Shown: piece by piece, positions 27,830 to 36,824 of the stretch
Layout of the letters: each line of letters starts with the position of its first letter
Position numbering within the stretch: the first letter of the stretch is position 1
NCBI RefSeq assembly: GCF_001447385.1
Contig: NZ_LLWQ01000064.1
Span: forward strand, 1 to 64,000
Direction: 5' to 3'
DNA length: 64,000 nt
Source of the DNA: Paracoccus sp. MKU1
Lineage (GTDB): Bacteria; Pseudomonadota; Alphaproteobacteria; Rhodobacterales; Rhodobacteraceae
Program-made: the position numbers and the translations under genes
The notes under the pieces: generated by a model
Databases searched by the model: none
What the model saw: the letters and a program-made list of their open reading frames with translations, nothing else
Told to the model about the DNA's origin: nothing

Positions 27830-30800
27830 GTGGCAAAAAGTACGCGCCAATATGTGTTCGAGGGTATGGAACTGCTGCCGTCGGCGCTGATCCCCTTCGT
27901 CGAAAAGCGGCTCGAAACCTCTCTCAAGGGGCACTGGCAGGTCCAGGTTCTGGAGAAGCTGCCGAACCTGCGCCCCAACAGCAACGGCGAAGTCGGCTGG
28001 GATCAGGCCGCGCTGTTCAACGCAATGGACCGTTTCTGGTCCGAAGCGTTCAAGGCCGTCCTTGGTCGTGCCGAACGATCGCTGGTGAATGAGCTGGGCG
28101 ATGTGCGCAACAAGCTCTCGCACAATGAGAACTTCACCTACGATGATGCCGAGCGCGCCCTCGATACGATGCGCCGTCTCATGGAGGCGATCAGCGCTGG
28201 CGAGACCGCCGAACAGCTCTCGAAAATGCGCGACACCATCCTGCGCACGAAGTTCAGCGAGTTGGCACGAAATGAGGAGCGGCGGAAGACTCAGCGCCTC
28301 GACATCTCGGTCGAGACGGTCGCGGGCCTGCTGCCGTGGCGCGAGGTGGTCGAGCCGCACCAGGACGTCGCCACCGGCGAGTTTCAGCAAGCCGAGTTCG
28401 CCGCCGACCTCGCCAAAGTCCACTCCGGCAGCGCGCCCCCGGAGTACCGCGATCCTAAGCAGTTCTTCAGCCGCACTTATCTGACGGAAGGGTTGAGCGC
28501 ACTGCTGATCGGCGCCGCCAAGCGGCTGTCCGGCAGCGGCGGCGATCCGGTCGTCGAACTGCAAACCAATTTCGGCGGCGGCAAGACCCACTCGATGCTG
28601 GCGCTCTATCACATGGCCGGCCCGACGCCGGTGCAGGACCTGTCGGGACTCGACCAGTTGCTCGACAAGCAGGGGCTGACCGTTCCCAAGGGCGTCAACC
28701 GGGCGGTGCTGGTTGGCACGTCGCGCGGACCGCAGGACGTCCTCAATGCCGATGGCGGCCTGAAGATCCGCACAACGTGGGGGGAACTGGCTTGGCAGCT
28801 CGGTGGCGCCGAGGGCTTCGCCATGGTGGCGGAGAATGACGCCAGCGGCATCGCGCCGGGCTCGCATCTGCTTGAAACCCTCTTCAACAAATACGCGCCG
28901 TGCCTGATCCTGATCGACGAGTGGGTCGCCTATCTGCGGCAAATCTACAAGGTCGAGGGGCTGCCGTCGGGGTCGTTCGACGCCAATCTCTCCTTCGTCC
29001 AGTCGCTGACCGAGGCGGTCAAGGCCAGTCCCGGCACCTTGTTGGTCGCCTCCTTGCCGGCGTCGCAGATCGAGGTCGGCGGCGAAGGCGGCCAGGAAGC
29101 GCTCGCGCGTCTGAAGCAGACGTTCAGCCGTGTGGAGTCCTCATGGCGTCCGGCAAGCCAGGAAGAGAGCTACGAGATCGTCCGGCGGCGGCTGTTCAAG
29201 GAAATCCCCGGCGACAAGTTCCATCACCGTGACAATACGCTCAAGCAATTCGCCAAGCTCTATCGCGAGAACGCCAACGATTTCCCGCAGGGCTGCGCCG
29301 ATGAGGACTACCGGCGCAAGCTGGAGAAGGCCTATCCGATCCATCCCGAGCTGTTCGACCGGCTCTATACGAGCTGGGGCTCGCTCGAAAAGTTCCAGCG
29401 CACACGTGGCGTTCTGCGCCTGATGGCGCAAGCGATCCACGAGCTTTGGATGAACGCCGATCCGTCGGTGATGATCATGCCAGGCAGCGTGGCGGTGAGT
29501 TCGCCGCGCGTGGAACCGGAACTGCTCCACTATCTCGACGTCAGCTGGCAATCGATCATCGCCGGCGATGTCGATGGCACGGCGTCCACCCCCTACAAGG
29601 TTGATCAATCCGCGCCCAACCTGAACCGCTACTCGGCGACGAGGCGGGTCGCGCGTGCGATCTTCATGGGCACAGCGCCGACGCACCAGCAGCAAAACAC
29701 CGGCCTCGATGACAAGCAGATCAATCTCGGCGTCGTGCAGCCCGGCGAGCGTCCGGCGATCTTCGGCGATGCGCTGCGCCGGCTGACCAATCAGGCCAAA
29801 TTCATGCACGCCGATCTCGGCCGCTACTGGTACTCGATGTCGGCGAGTCTCAACCGTATCGCGGCGGACAAGGCGGCGCAGATCGAGGCGGCGCTGGTCG
29901 ATGTGACCATCGACGCCGAACTCGGCAAATATGTGAATAGCCTCACCGATCGCGGGCATTTCGACGCCGTTCAGGTGGCGCCTGCGTCCTCGGCCGAAGT
30001 TCCCGATGAAGCCGGCGGCGTGCGCGCCGTGGTGCTCGGCGTCAAATATCCGCACAGCGGACGTGATGGGTCCGATGCGCTGGTCGAAGCGAAGGACATC
30101 CTCATGCAGCGCGGCAGCACACCGCGCGTCTATCGCAACATGCTGGTGTTCATCGCTGCGGAAACCCGCCAGCTCGATCATCTGAAAGACGCCGTGCGCG
30201 CCTCGCTGGCCTGGACAGAGATCGTTCGCGATACAGAGCGGCTCAACCTGACCCAGAGCGACAGCGCGCTGGCCAAAGCCAAGCTGGCTGAGGCGAACGA
30301 GACGATGAAGACGCGTCTGAAGGAGGCGTGGTGTTATCTGCACTACCCAGTGCAGGAGAGCGCCCAGGCCGATTGGGAATGGGTGTCAGGCAAGATTCCC
30401 GCCCAGGACGGGTTGCTGGCGAGAGCCAGCAAGAAGCTGGTGGCCGAAGAAGGCTTGCTTATCGAACTGGGGCCGTCGCGTCTCGACCGCGATCTTCAGA
30501 AGTATATTTGGAATGACAAACCGCACCTGTCGCTGAAGGACCTGCGGGAATATCTCAACCGCTATATCTACCTGCCACGCCTCAAGGGACAGGACGTGCT
30601 GGTCAAGGCCGTGCAGGCCGCCGTGAGCGGGATGCTGCCAGGGCCGTTCTCCTATGCCGAGCGATGGGACGAGAAGTCGGATACCTATCTGGGGCTGGCG
30701 ATCGAACGGGCCGGCCACGCGCCGGTGGTCATCGACAGCGACAGCGTCATCGTCAAACCCGATGTCGCCGAAGCGCATCGTCCAGCGCCGGCGCAGCCCG

Positions 30801-31126
30801 GATCTGGTGACGCGCCTGTGGTGCCTGGCGACAGCCCAGCACTCCCCAGCGGTCAATCCACGGACAGCCCCACTGCCGGGTCGCCCGTCGAAAGAAGGCC
30901 GACGCGGTTCATCGGCGCGGTAATGATCTCACCGGAGAGGCCTGCGCGGGACATCCATCAGATCGTCGAAGCGATCGTCGAACAGCTCACGACGCTGCCC
31001 GGTAGTCAGGTCAAGCTCAGACTCGAGATCGAAGCGGATGTGCCCGGCGGTCTTGACCGAGCCAAGGTGCGGACGCTTGTCGAGAACGCCAATACCCTCG
31101 GCTTCATAGAAAAGTCGGTGGAATAA
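27830..31126 (+). CDS. DUF499 ATPase with N-terminal Swt1-type HEPN domain
   Basis: The 1098-residue protein carries an N-terminal helical domain (about 1-120) with RNKLSH at 93-98, an R-x4-H motif as in HEPN ribonucleases (Swt1 type). A P-loop ATPase follows, with TNFGGGKTH at 246-254 and Walker B LILIDEW at 359-365, the DUF499 family (COG1483). A proline-rich linker near 985-1025 leads to a small C-terminal domain. The start is GTG, 14 bases after the methyltransferase stop. DUF499 and DUF1156 genes are known neighbours in defence islands. The HEPN domain could be an RNA-cleaving effector or only a structural element; this is an inference. Confidence 0.85.
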   Translation: MAKSTRQYVFEGMELLPSALIPFVEKRLETSLKGHWQVQVLEKLPNLRPNSNGEVGWDQAALFNAMDRFWSEAFKAVLGRAERSLVNELGDVRNKLSHNENFTYDDAERALDTMRRLMEAISAGETAEQLSKMRDTILRTKFSELARNEERRKTQRLDISVETVAGLLPWREVVEPHQDVATGEFQQAEFAADLAKVHSGSAPPEYRDPKQFFSRTYLTEGLSALLIGAAKRLSGSGGDPVVELQTNFGGGKTHSMLALYHMAGPTPVQDLSGLDQLLDKQGLTVPKGVNRAVLVGTSRGPQDVLNADGGLKIRTTWGELAWQLGGAEGFAMVAENDASGIAPGSHLLETLFNKYAPCLILIDEWVAYLRQIYKVEGLPSGSFDANLSFVQSLTEAVKASPGTLLVASLPASQIEVGGEGGQEALARLKQTFSRVESSWRPASQEESYEIVRRRLFKEIPGDKFHHRDNTLKQFAKLYRENANDFPQGCADEDYRRKLEKAYPIHPELFDRLYTSWGSLEKFQRTRGVLRLMAQAIHELWMNADPSVMIMPGSVAVSSPRVEPELLHYLDVSWQSIIAGDVDGTASTPYKVDQSAPNLNRYSATRRVARAIFMGTAPTHQQQNTGLDDKQINLGVVQPGERPAIFGDALRRLTNQAKFMHADLGRYWYSMSASLNRIAADKAAQIEAALVDVTIDAELGKYVNSLTDRGHFDAVQVAPASSAEVPDEAGGVRAVVLGVKYPHSGRDGSDALVEAKDILMQRGSTPRVYRNMLVFIAAETRQLDHLKDAVRASLAWTEIVRDTERLNLTQSDSALAKAKLAEANETMKTRLKEAWCYLHYPVQESAQADWEWVSGKIPAQDGLLARASKKLVAEEGLLIELGPSRLDRDLQKYIWNDKPHLSLKDLREYLNRYIYLPRLKGQDVLVKAVQAAVSGMLPGPFSYAERWDEKSDTYLGLAIERAGHAPVVIDSDSVIVKPDVAEAHRPAPAQPGSGDAPVVPGDSPALPSGQSTDSPTAGSPVERRPTRFIGAVMISPERPARDIHQIVEAIVEQLTTLPGSQVKLRLEIEADVPGGLDRAKVRTLVENANTLGFIEKSVE

Positions 31127-31163
31127 CGCCCGATTGGCGTTCTCTGCGCGTCAGGGAACGCCA
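31125..31163 (+). terminator. Hairpins after the rightward defence operon
   Basis: Immediately after the DUF499 stop, AACGCC (31125-31130) pairs with GGCGTT (31136-31141) over a five-base loop. The second arm can alternatively pair further on: TGGCGTTC (31135-31142) with GAACGCCA (31156-31163). The two structures are mutually exclusive. No strong T-tract follows (only ATTTCGG), so this is a plausible but weak terminator separating the defence operon from the LysR gene. Confidence 0.4.
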
Positions 31164-31268
31164 TTTCGGACTTTGTAACGGCGTTAGAATTTCGTGTTAG
31201 CGGGTTTCCCAGCGATTCCCTCAAGCAATCAGGAAAAGGATCTAGCAGGACGAACTTCAGGTGAGTGT

Positions 31269-32162
31269 ATGAACTTTCGACATCTGCGTTACTTCGTTGC
31301 CGCTTCAGATCATGGAAGCTTTCGAAAGGCGGGTGCGGCGCTTGGTGTGCAGGAGTCTACGATCAGTCGCCGGATTCGCGACATGGAAGACGGGCTCGGC
31401 TCGGCGTTGTTCCACCGTCATAGTGGGGGTGTGTGCCTAACGGTGGCAGGGCAGCGGTTGTTATCCAGAGCTCGAAAGGTTCTTCGCTATATCAACGAAG
31501 GTGCCGAGATCGTGGATGCGGTGGGCCGTGCCAAAGAAGGTCATCTCCGCATAGGCATTTTCTCGTCGCTCGCGTCCGGTTTTCTCCCCGATCTGCTGCG
31601 GCGCTTCGCCGAAGAGCATGCGGGCGTCCATCTTGAGGTCGCGGACGGCAATCCGGCAGAGCATGTCGCGGCGATCCGGCAGTTCCGATTGGACATCGCC
31701 TTTCTGACCGGCACCTCAGAATGGCCGCGATGCGAAACAGCGCATTTTTGGTCCGAGCGCGTTTTCGTGGTGCTGCCCGAAGCGCATGCGCTAGTTCAAA
31801 GGGACGAAGTGAGCTGGCACGATCTCGCAAACGAGACGTTCATCGTGAGCGACGCGCCTCCGGGGCAGGAGGTCCATGACTATCTCGTGCAGCGGGTCGC
31901 TGACCTCGGCCACCACCCGAAGATTCAATCGCAGTTTGTCGGGCGCGATAATCTGCTGACGCTTGTCGCAATAGGTAGCGGGCTTACCGTGACCAGCGAG
32001 GCAACGACGGCGGCCTATGTGCCGGGTATCTGTTACAGGCCGATCACCGGAGAGGTTCTTCCCTTCAGTGGCGTGTGGTCGCCGAAGAACGATAACCCGG
32101 CGCTCAGGCGCTTTGTCAGCATGGCGAAGATGATGGCGCGTCGTCAGGGTGCAGCATTATGA
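31269..32162 (+). CDS. LysR-family transcriptional regulator at the end of the trb cluster
   Basis: The 297-residue protein has the LysR winged HTH in its first 60 residues (FRHLRYFVAASDHGSFRKAGAALGVQESTISRRIRDME) and a periplasmic-binding-like effector domain (LRIGIFSSLASGFLPDLL from about 92). The ATG at 31269 begins the conserved HTH. LysR genes at this position beside trbI are usual in related conjugative elements, where they may control the trb operon. The gene converges on DUF2274, and their 3' ends overlap by six bases. The ligand is unknown. Confidence 0.87.
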   Translation: MNFRHLRYFVAASDHGSFRKAGAALGVQESTISRRIRDMEDGLGSALFHRHSGGVCLTVAGQRLLSRARKVLRYINEGAEIVDAVGRAKEGHLRIGIFSSLASGFLPDLLRRFAEEHAGVHLEVADGNPAEHVAAIRQFRLDIAFLTGTSEWPRCETAHFWSERVFVVLPEAHALVQRDEVSWHDLANETFIVSDAPPGQEVHDYLVQRVADLGHHPKIQSQFVGRDNLLTLVAIGSGLTVTSEATTAAYVPGICYRPITGEVLPFSGVWSPKNDNPALRRFVSMAKMMARRQGAAL

Positions 32163-32396
32163 GCCAGCATCGCCGCCGGGTTTCGTTCGGCGGGCTTTGG
32201 CGAATCCGCGATCGGTCGCAATGAAACGTTCCAGCATCGGTACGATGAGCTGTACAGGATCGCGCACCGGCTGCCCAGTCTGTCGTCCCAGCACCTCAGC
32301 ATAGGCCATGAGATCGCGATGCAGCGCCGCCGGTAGCTCCAGCGTGGCCTTGACCGGCTTTTCCTCCATGATCGGGCCGAGCTTCAACTTCGTCAT
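32157..32396 (-). CDS. DUF2274 small protein at the end of the trb operon
   Basis: The 79-residue protein contains a ribbon-helix-helix-like core (KPVKATLELPAALHRDLMAYAEVLGRQTG... LIVPMLERFIATDRGF). DUF2274 proteins are the customary last gene of trb operons in alphaproteobacterial conjugative elements. It starts three bases after the trbI stop region on the same strand. A DNA-binding or regulatory role is likely from the fold but not demonstrated. Confidence 0.82.
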   Translation of the reverse strand: MTKLKLGPIMEEKPVKATLELPAALHRDLMAYAEVLGRQTGQPVRDPVQLIVPMLERFIATDRGFAKARRTKPGGDAGS

Positions 32397-32398
32397 GG

Positions 32399-33535
32399 TC
32401 AGCTCCTGTAGGGTTCGAGCACCAGGTCGCGCGTGACGATGACGCGGACCGGGAAGCCGGGCCGGATGGTCAGGGTCGGCGCGACCTGCAACTGGCGCTG
32501 GACGATCTGCTGACCAGCTTGATTGATGGTCTCCTGCGCGCCGTCGCGGATGGCGCGGATCAGTCTGTCATTGTCGTCGGTGGCGAGTTCCGCGCCGACG
32601 CCGAGCAACGTCGAGAGCGCCGCGGCCTTGGCGAGATCCCACCAGTGATAATCGACGCCATCCTCCAGACCGGCATAGCCCTGCGTGTCCGCGCCCGGCT
32701 GGCGCTCAAGAACAATGGAGCGGCCATTCGGCATGATGAGGCGGTTCCAGACAAGCAGCACGCGGCGCTGCCCGAACTGCACGCTGTTGTCATACTGGCC
32801 GATGAGCCGCGTTCCCTGCGGCACGAGCAGGATGCTTCCGGTCGGGCTGTCATAGATGTTCTCCGTGACCTGCGCGGTGATCTGACCGGGAAGATCGGAG
32901 CGGATGCCGGTAATCAACGCCGCCGAGATGACAGCCCCGGCCTGAAGCACGAAGGGCGACGCCGGCGGCGTGACGCGATCCGGCGTCACGGTGCGCCGGT
33001 CGGCCGCCGCATTGAGGAAGGCAAGCTGCCGGTCCTGTGCGGTCGCTGGCTGTCCGGCCACGCCGCCGAGATCGAGGCCCGGCATTGCGCCCGGTGTTGC
33101 TGCGGCCGTCGATCCCTGTCGTGACTGGAAAAAGACGGTGCTGAGGCGCGCGGCCTCTTCCTCGGCGCGGCGGCGCTGTTCGGCTTCGTCGACGCCGGGC
33201 GTTGGCACGACGGGCGGCACGACAGGCTGGCCGGCATTCTGCGCGGAAAGGATCGGCCCGCCGAGATCGCCGGGCAGCGGCGGCCCAAGGACCGGGCCGG
33301 TGTAGTCGCGCGGCAGGCCGGCGAGACCATCGGCGGTCTGCCGGTTGGCGGTGGAATAGAGTTCTTCTCCGCCATCGCCTGGGCCACGGGTCTGAAGAGC
33401 GTAGATCAGCGCCCCGCCGATGCCGACCAGGGCGACGGCGGCGACGCTGGCGAGCATCTTGCGCGACAGGCGGGTGACGCGGGGGGCTTCGGCGCGCAGG
33501 CGCATCGGCGCGGCGTTGGTATCGGTCTCGGTCAT
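32399..33535 (-). CDS. trbI: TrbI, VirB10-like conjugation channel protein
   Basis: The 378-residue protein has one membrane segment near residues 24-48 (MLASVAAVALVGIGGALIYAL), a proline-rich periplasmic stretch, and a C-terminal VirB10/TrbI beta-barrel domain (GSILLVPQGTRLIGQYDN, then the VLLVWNRLIMPNG block). VirB10 proteins span the envelope and link the inner-membrane ATPases to the outer-membrane core. The ATG overlaps the trbG stop by ATGA. The order trbG-trbI matches Tn4371/IncP-type operons. Confidence 0.94.
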   Translation of the reverse strand: MTETDTNAAPMRLRAEAPRVTRLSRKMLASVAAVALVGIGGALIYALQTRGPGDGGEELYSTANRQTADGLAGLPRDYTGPVLGPPLPGDLGGPILSAQNAGQPVVPPVVPTPGVDEAEQRRRAEEEAARLSTVFFQSRQGSTAAATPGAMPGLDLGGVAGQPATAQDRQLAFLNAAADRRTVTPDRVTPPASPFVLQAGAVISAALITGIRSDLPGQITAQVTENIYDSPTGSILLVPQGTRLIGQYDNSVQFGQRRVLLVWNRLIMPNGRSIVLERQPGADTQGYAGLEDGVDYHWWDLAKAAALSTLLGVGAELATDDNDRLIRAIRDGAQETINQAGQQIVQRQLQVAPTLTIRPGFPVRVIVTRDLVLEPYRS

Positions 33536-34491
33536 GATTGCGGCCTCCCGTCGGTTCGGACGATCCTGACGGTCTGCTGACGGTCGCCGCCGCCAAGGCG
33601 CAGCTCTGCCGCGCCGAACAGGCGATCGACGATCAGGATGTGTTGATGGATGCGGCTGTTGGCGATCTGGGCTTCGCCTTCCGGGCCGATGACGAAGATC
33701 GGCGGCATCTCGCCCTGTACGATCCCGCGCGGAAACTCGACATAGACCCGGCGGCCGTCGTCATAGACGGCGACAGGCTTCCATGGCGGATTGCTGCTGC
33801 CGGTCAGGCCATAGCGGTAGTTGCGCGCGGCGACGACCGGAATGACCGGCGTTGCCGGAACGGCCTGACGCCCCCCGCCTACGGGCTGCGGATAAGACCA
33901 GGAGACGGCGGGCATATAGGGTTTCTCGCCCGAACGCAGCTCGACCATGTAGGTGCGCCGGTCGGTGGTGATGACGAGATTGGTGGTGATGTCGGCGCGT
34001 GTGGGCTTCACCAGCACATGCACGCGGCGGGCGACGCCGGAGCCGGATTCGGTGTCGCCGATGATCCAGCGGGCAGTGTCGCCGGCCGCGATCGGTCCCG
34101 CGCCGGTCAGATTTTCGCCCGGCTCAAGCGCGATATTGGTGATCTGCCCCGGTGCGGCATAGACCTGATAGAGCGCGCCTTCCGACCACGGATAGACCTG
34201 AATGGCGTTGAAGTAGCCTTCGCGGCGCGGCTGGACGCGGGCCGCCGCATTGGCGTTCTCGACACGGCCGGTCGCTGTGCTGGCGGTCTGGCCGCCACGC
34301 GCCACGGTCCAGGCCGGAGGAACATGCAGCGGCTTCAGCCGCTCGTCCGTCACGGCTGCGGGAATGGCCGGAAGCGGCGGGACGCTATTGTCATAGCTGA
34401 TCTGCGGCGGCTTGGTCGAAGCGCAGCCGGCGAGCATGGTCGCGGAGAGCAATACGGCGGCGATTGCGGATTTGCGGGGCGCAAGCTTCAT
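33532..34491 (-). CDS. trbG: TrbG, VirB9-like conjugation protein with lipoprotein-type signal
   Basis: The 319-residue protein has a signal peptide ending in a lipobox (MLAGCAS, cysteine at about 23), so it is probably lipidated and exported. The rest is VirB9/CagX-like: a beta-rich N domain and a C domain with RYGLTG... WKPVAVYDDGRRVYVEFP. VirB9 homologues form the outer-membrane core complex with VirB10. It overlaps trbF and trbI by ATGA junctions at both ends. Confidence 0.94.
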   Translation of the reverse strand: MKLAPRKSAIAAVLLSATMLAGCASTKPPQISYDNSVPPLPAIPAAVTDERLKPLHVPPAWTVARGGQTASTATGRVENANAAARVQPRREGYFNAIQVYPWSEGALYQVYAAPGQITNIALEPGENLTGAGPIAAGDTARWIIGDTESGSGVARRVHVLVKPTRADITTNLVITTDRRTYMVELRSGEKPYMPAVSWSYPQPVGGGRQAVPATPVIPVVAARNYRYGLTGSSNPPWKPVAVYDDGRRVYVEFPRGIVQGEMPPIFVIGPEGEAQIANSRIHQHILIVDRLFGAAELRLGGGDRQQTVRIVRTDGRPQS

Positions 34492-35177
34492 TGGCCCATC
34501 TCTCGCGACCAGTTGATGGCGTTGACGTAGATTCCGAGCGGATTGGCTTTCAGCCGTTCGGCATCACGTGGCGGCTGCACGGCGATGGTGAGGATCGCGG
34601 TCCATCGCTGCGTGCCGGAGAGCTGGCCGTTCTCAAAATGCCGTTCCGTCCACGCGACACGGAAGCTGTCGGGGGAAGCCCGGATGACGCTCGAAACGTC
34701 CACGGCGATCTGCTGCTTGCCGACCTTGGTGAACGGGTCGTTGGTGCGGGCATAGTCGTTGAGCGCGCCCGCGCCGCGATCGGTGGTCCATTCATAGGCG
34801 CGAAGCCAGTTCTGCCGGACAATGATCGGATCAGCGGGGATGCTGCGCACCTGCTCGATGAAGCGGCCGAGATGCCAGGCGATCTGCGGATCGGTCGGGC
34901 GGAAGTCGGCGGTGGCAGGCGCGACGGTTTGCGCCTGGCCGAGATTGTCGACCTGTACCACCCACGGAACGACGGTCCCCTGGACCGACTGCCAGACGAG
35001 CGCGGCGGCAAAGCCGGCGGAGAGAACCAGCGAGCCGAAGGCCATATGGCGCCAGTTCTTCGCCTGAACGCGCGCCGAGCCGATACGCTCGTCCCAGACC
35101 TGTGCGGCCTTCTGATAGGGGGTCTCGGGTTGGGGTGTTTTGCCGTAGTGCGCGGCGGGACGCTTGAAGAGATTCAT
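34488..35177 (-). CDS. trbF: TrbF, VirB8-like conjugation protein
   Basis: The 229-residue protein has a short cytoplasmic N terminus, one membrane helix at about 45-65 (MAFGSLVLSAGFAAALVW) and a periplasmic VirB8-like domain ending in KANPLGIYVNAINWSREMG. VirB8 proteins nucleate assembly of the inner-membrane platform of type IV secretion systems. The start overlaps the trbL stop (ATGA), showing tight coupling in the operon. Confidence 0.94.
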   Translation of the reverse strand: MNLFKRPAAHYGKTPQPETPYQKAAQVWDERIGSARVQAKNWRHMAFGSLVLSAGFAAALVWQSVQGTVVPWVVQVDNLGQAQTVAPATADFRPTDPQIAWHLGRFIEQVRSIPADPIIVRQNWLRAYEWTTDRGAGALNDYARTNDPFTKVGKQQIAVDVSSVIRASPDSFRVAWTERHFENGQLSGTQRWTAILTIAVQPPRDAERLKANPLGIYVNAINWSREMGQ

Positions 35178-36511
35178 GAGCGGTCACTTTCAGAGAGGTT
35201 GACGGAAGAACCGGAGCCGTGGCTGTCGCCGGAGCGGACGGCGTGGGCGGTTGTCTGGATGGTGTGGCCGGACTGGCGCATCCGCTGTGCCCAGCCCGGC
35301 GTCGCACTGGCGGGCCGAGCCGATGCAGGCGGGGCTTCCGCCGCGCCGCCGACCGTTCCCATGGTCGAGGTGCCACCGGTCGCACTGAGCCCGGATTTGA
35401 CGCCATCGGAGAAGCTGGATTTTACGCTGGCGCTCGCACGACGAAGCGGCGACATAGCCGCGCTGCCCGCCGCCCGTCCGACGCCGCCCATGCCAGATGC
35501 GACGCCCGCCGCGCCGGACTGGCCGAGTGAACCGAGGCTAAAGGCGGCGGAAGCTGCGCCCGCCGAGGTCGCGCCGCCACGCACGGCGGCAGCACCTGTG
35601 GAAAGTGCGGCTGCGCCGCCTTTCGCGGCGAGGCCAGCCGCGCCGGCGCCGGCCAGGACCATGCCGCCAGCAGCAAGGCCGGTTCCAACGGCAGCGCCCG
35701 CGCCGAGCTGCGGGCCACCGCTAACGAGGCCGGAAGCGATGCCGGGACCGAAAATGCCGAGGCCGAGCAGCGACAAAGCGGCGAGGACGACGGCCATGGC
35801 GTCGTCGATGCTCGGGGTCGAGCCGCCGAAGCCGGCCGTAAACTGACTGAACAGCGTCGAACCGATGCCGATGATGACGGCGAGCACCAACACCTTGATG
35901 CCGCTGGAAATCACGTTGCCAAGCACGCGCTCGGCCATGAAGGCGGTTTTGCCAAACAACCCGAACGGGATCAGCACAAAGCCGGCCAGCGTCGACAGCT
36001 TGAACTCGATCAGCGTCACGAAAAGCTGAATGGCGAGGATGAAGAAGGCGAGGATCACCAGCGCCCAGGCGAAGAGCAGGCACGCGATCTGGATGAAGTT
36101 CTCGAAGAATGCGATCCAGCCCATCAGGTCGGAAATGGATTCGAGCAGCGGCCGGGCGGCATCGAGGCCGGTCTGTGCGACCTTGCCGGGGCGCATCAGG
36201 TCAGCGGTCGAAAAGCTGGTGCCGCTTGCCTTGAGCCCAAGGCCCGCGAAGCTGTCGAAGACGATCTTCGCGAGGTTGTTCCAGTTGCCGATGAGATAGG
36301 CGAAGACGCCGACGAACAGCGTCTTCTTCACCAGCCGCGCCATGATGTCGTCATCCGCGCCCCACGACCAGAACAGCGCGGCCAGCGTCACGTCGATGAC
36401 GATGAGCGTGGTCGCCACGAAAGCGACCTCGCCGGACAGAAGCCCGAAGCCGGAGTCGATATAGCGGGTGAAGACCCCAAGAAAGTTGTCGATGACGCCA
36501 GCGCCGCCCAT
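35174..36511 (-). CDS. trbL: TrbL, VirB6-like polytopic membrane protein
   Basis: The 445-residue protein begins MGGAGVIDNFLGVFTRYIDSGF, typical of TrbL, and has about six hydrophobic segments between residues 25 and 265. The C-terminal third is an alanine/glycine/serine-rich low-complexity tail, also usual for TrbL. VirB6-type proteins form part of the inner-membrane translocation platform. The gene lies three bases after trbK and overlaps trbF. Confidence 0.93.
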   Translation of the reverse strand: MGGAGVIDNFLGVFTRYIDSGFGLLSGEVAFVATTLIVIDVTLAALFWSWGADDDIMARLVKKTLFVGVFAYLIGNWNNLAKIVFDSFAGLGLKASGTSFSTADLMRPGKVAQTGLDAARPLLESISDLMGWIAFFENFIQIACLLFAWALVILAFFILAIQLFVTLIEFKLSTLAGFVLIPFGLFGKTAFMAERVLGNVISSGIKVLVLAVIIGIGSTLFSQFTAGFGGSTPSIDDAMAVVLAALSLLGLGIFGPGIASGLVSGGPQLGAGAAVGTGLAAGGMVLAGAGAAGLAAKGGAAALSTGAAAVRGGATSAGAASAAFSLGSLGQSGAAGVASGMGGVGRAAGSAAMSPLRRASASVKSSFSDGVKSGLSATGGTSTMGTVGGAAEAPPASARPASATPGWAQRMRQSGHTIQTTAHAVRSGDSHGSGSSVNLSESDRS

Positions 36512-36514
36512 GGA

Positions 36515-36802
36515 TCAGCGCCCTTCGATCGGAGTGGGCGACGACGGTGCGGACGTGCGGCCGAGAAAACGGTCGCGCGTCTCCGCCCAGACGCGCAGGC
36601 ATTCACTATCCTCGGCCGCCTTCTGGCCGAGCTGCTGGCACCGGCGTTGGCCCTCGCGCAGCGGATCGCGCGAGGGCTCATGAAGGCTGACCGGCGAGGA
36701 TGCCGGAGCCTCTTCCTTGCGGGTCATCTCGATCGCGGTCGCCGTGATGGCGACCGCGACGAATATGATTGCGCCCAGCCGGGCCAGCATCTTGCCGTCC
36801 AT
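36515..36802 (-). CDS. trbK: TrbK-alt putative entry-exclusion protein
   Basis: The 95-residue protein has an N-terminal membrane anchor (LGAIIFVAVAITATAIEM) and a conserved cysteine-containing motif near residues 53-81 (RCQQLGQKAAEDSECLRVWAETRDRFLG) that marks the alternative TrbK family of alphaproteobacterial elements. TrbK proteins reduce transfer into cells already carrying a related element. It sits between trbJ and trbL, as expected. Unlike plasmid RP4 TrbK there is no classical lipobox. Confidence 0.88.
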   Translation of the reverse strand: MDGKMLARLGAIIFVAVAITATAIEMTRKEEAPASSPVSLHEPSRDPLREGQRRCQQLGQKAAEDSECLRVWAETRDRFLGRTSAPSSPTPIEGR

Positions 36803-36824
36803 GACAGTGCTCCCCTTCTGGCTC

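Noticed and set aside
529-31126. Calling the locus DISARM
   Set aside because: A SNF2 helicase, a PLD protein and a methylase are present, but no DrmA-like helicase or DUF1998 (DrmB) protein was found, and the PLD and methylase families differ in size and domains.
34464-35846. 460-codon plus-strand frame opposite trbF/trbL
   Set aside because: Antisense to two ATGA-coupled conjugation genes with clear membrane helices; alanine/proline-rich shadow of the trbL tail.
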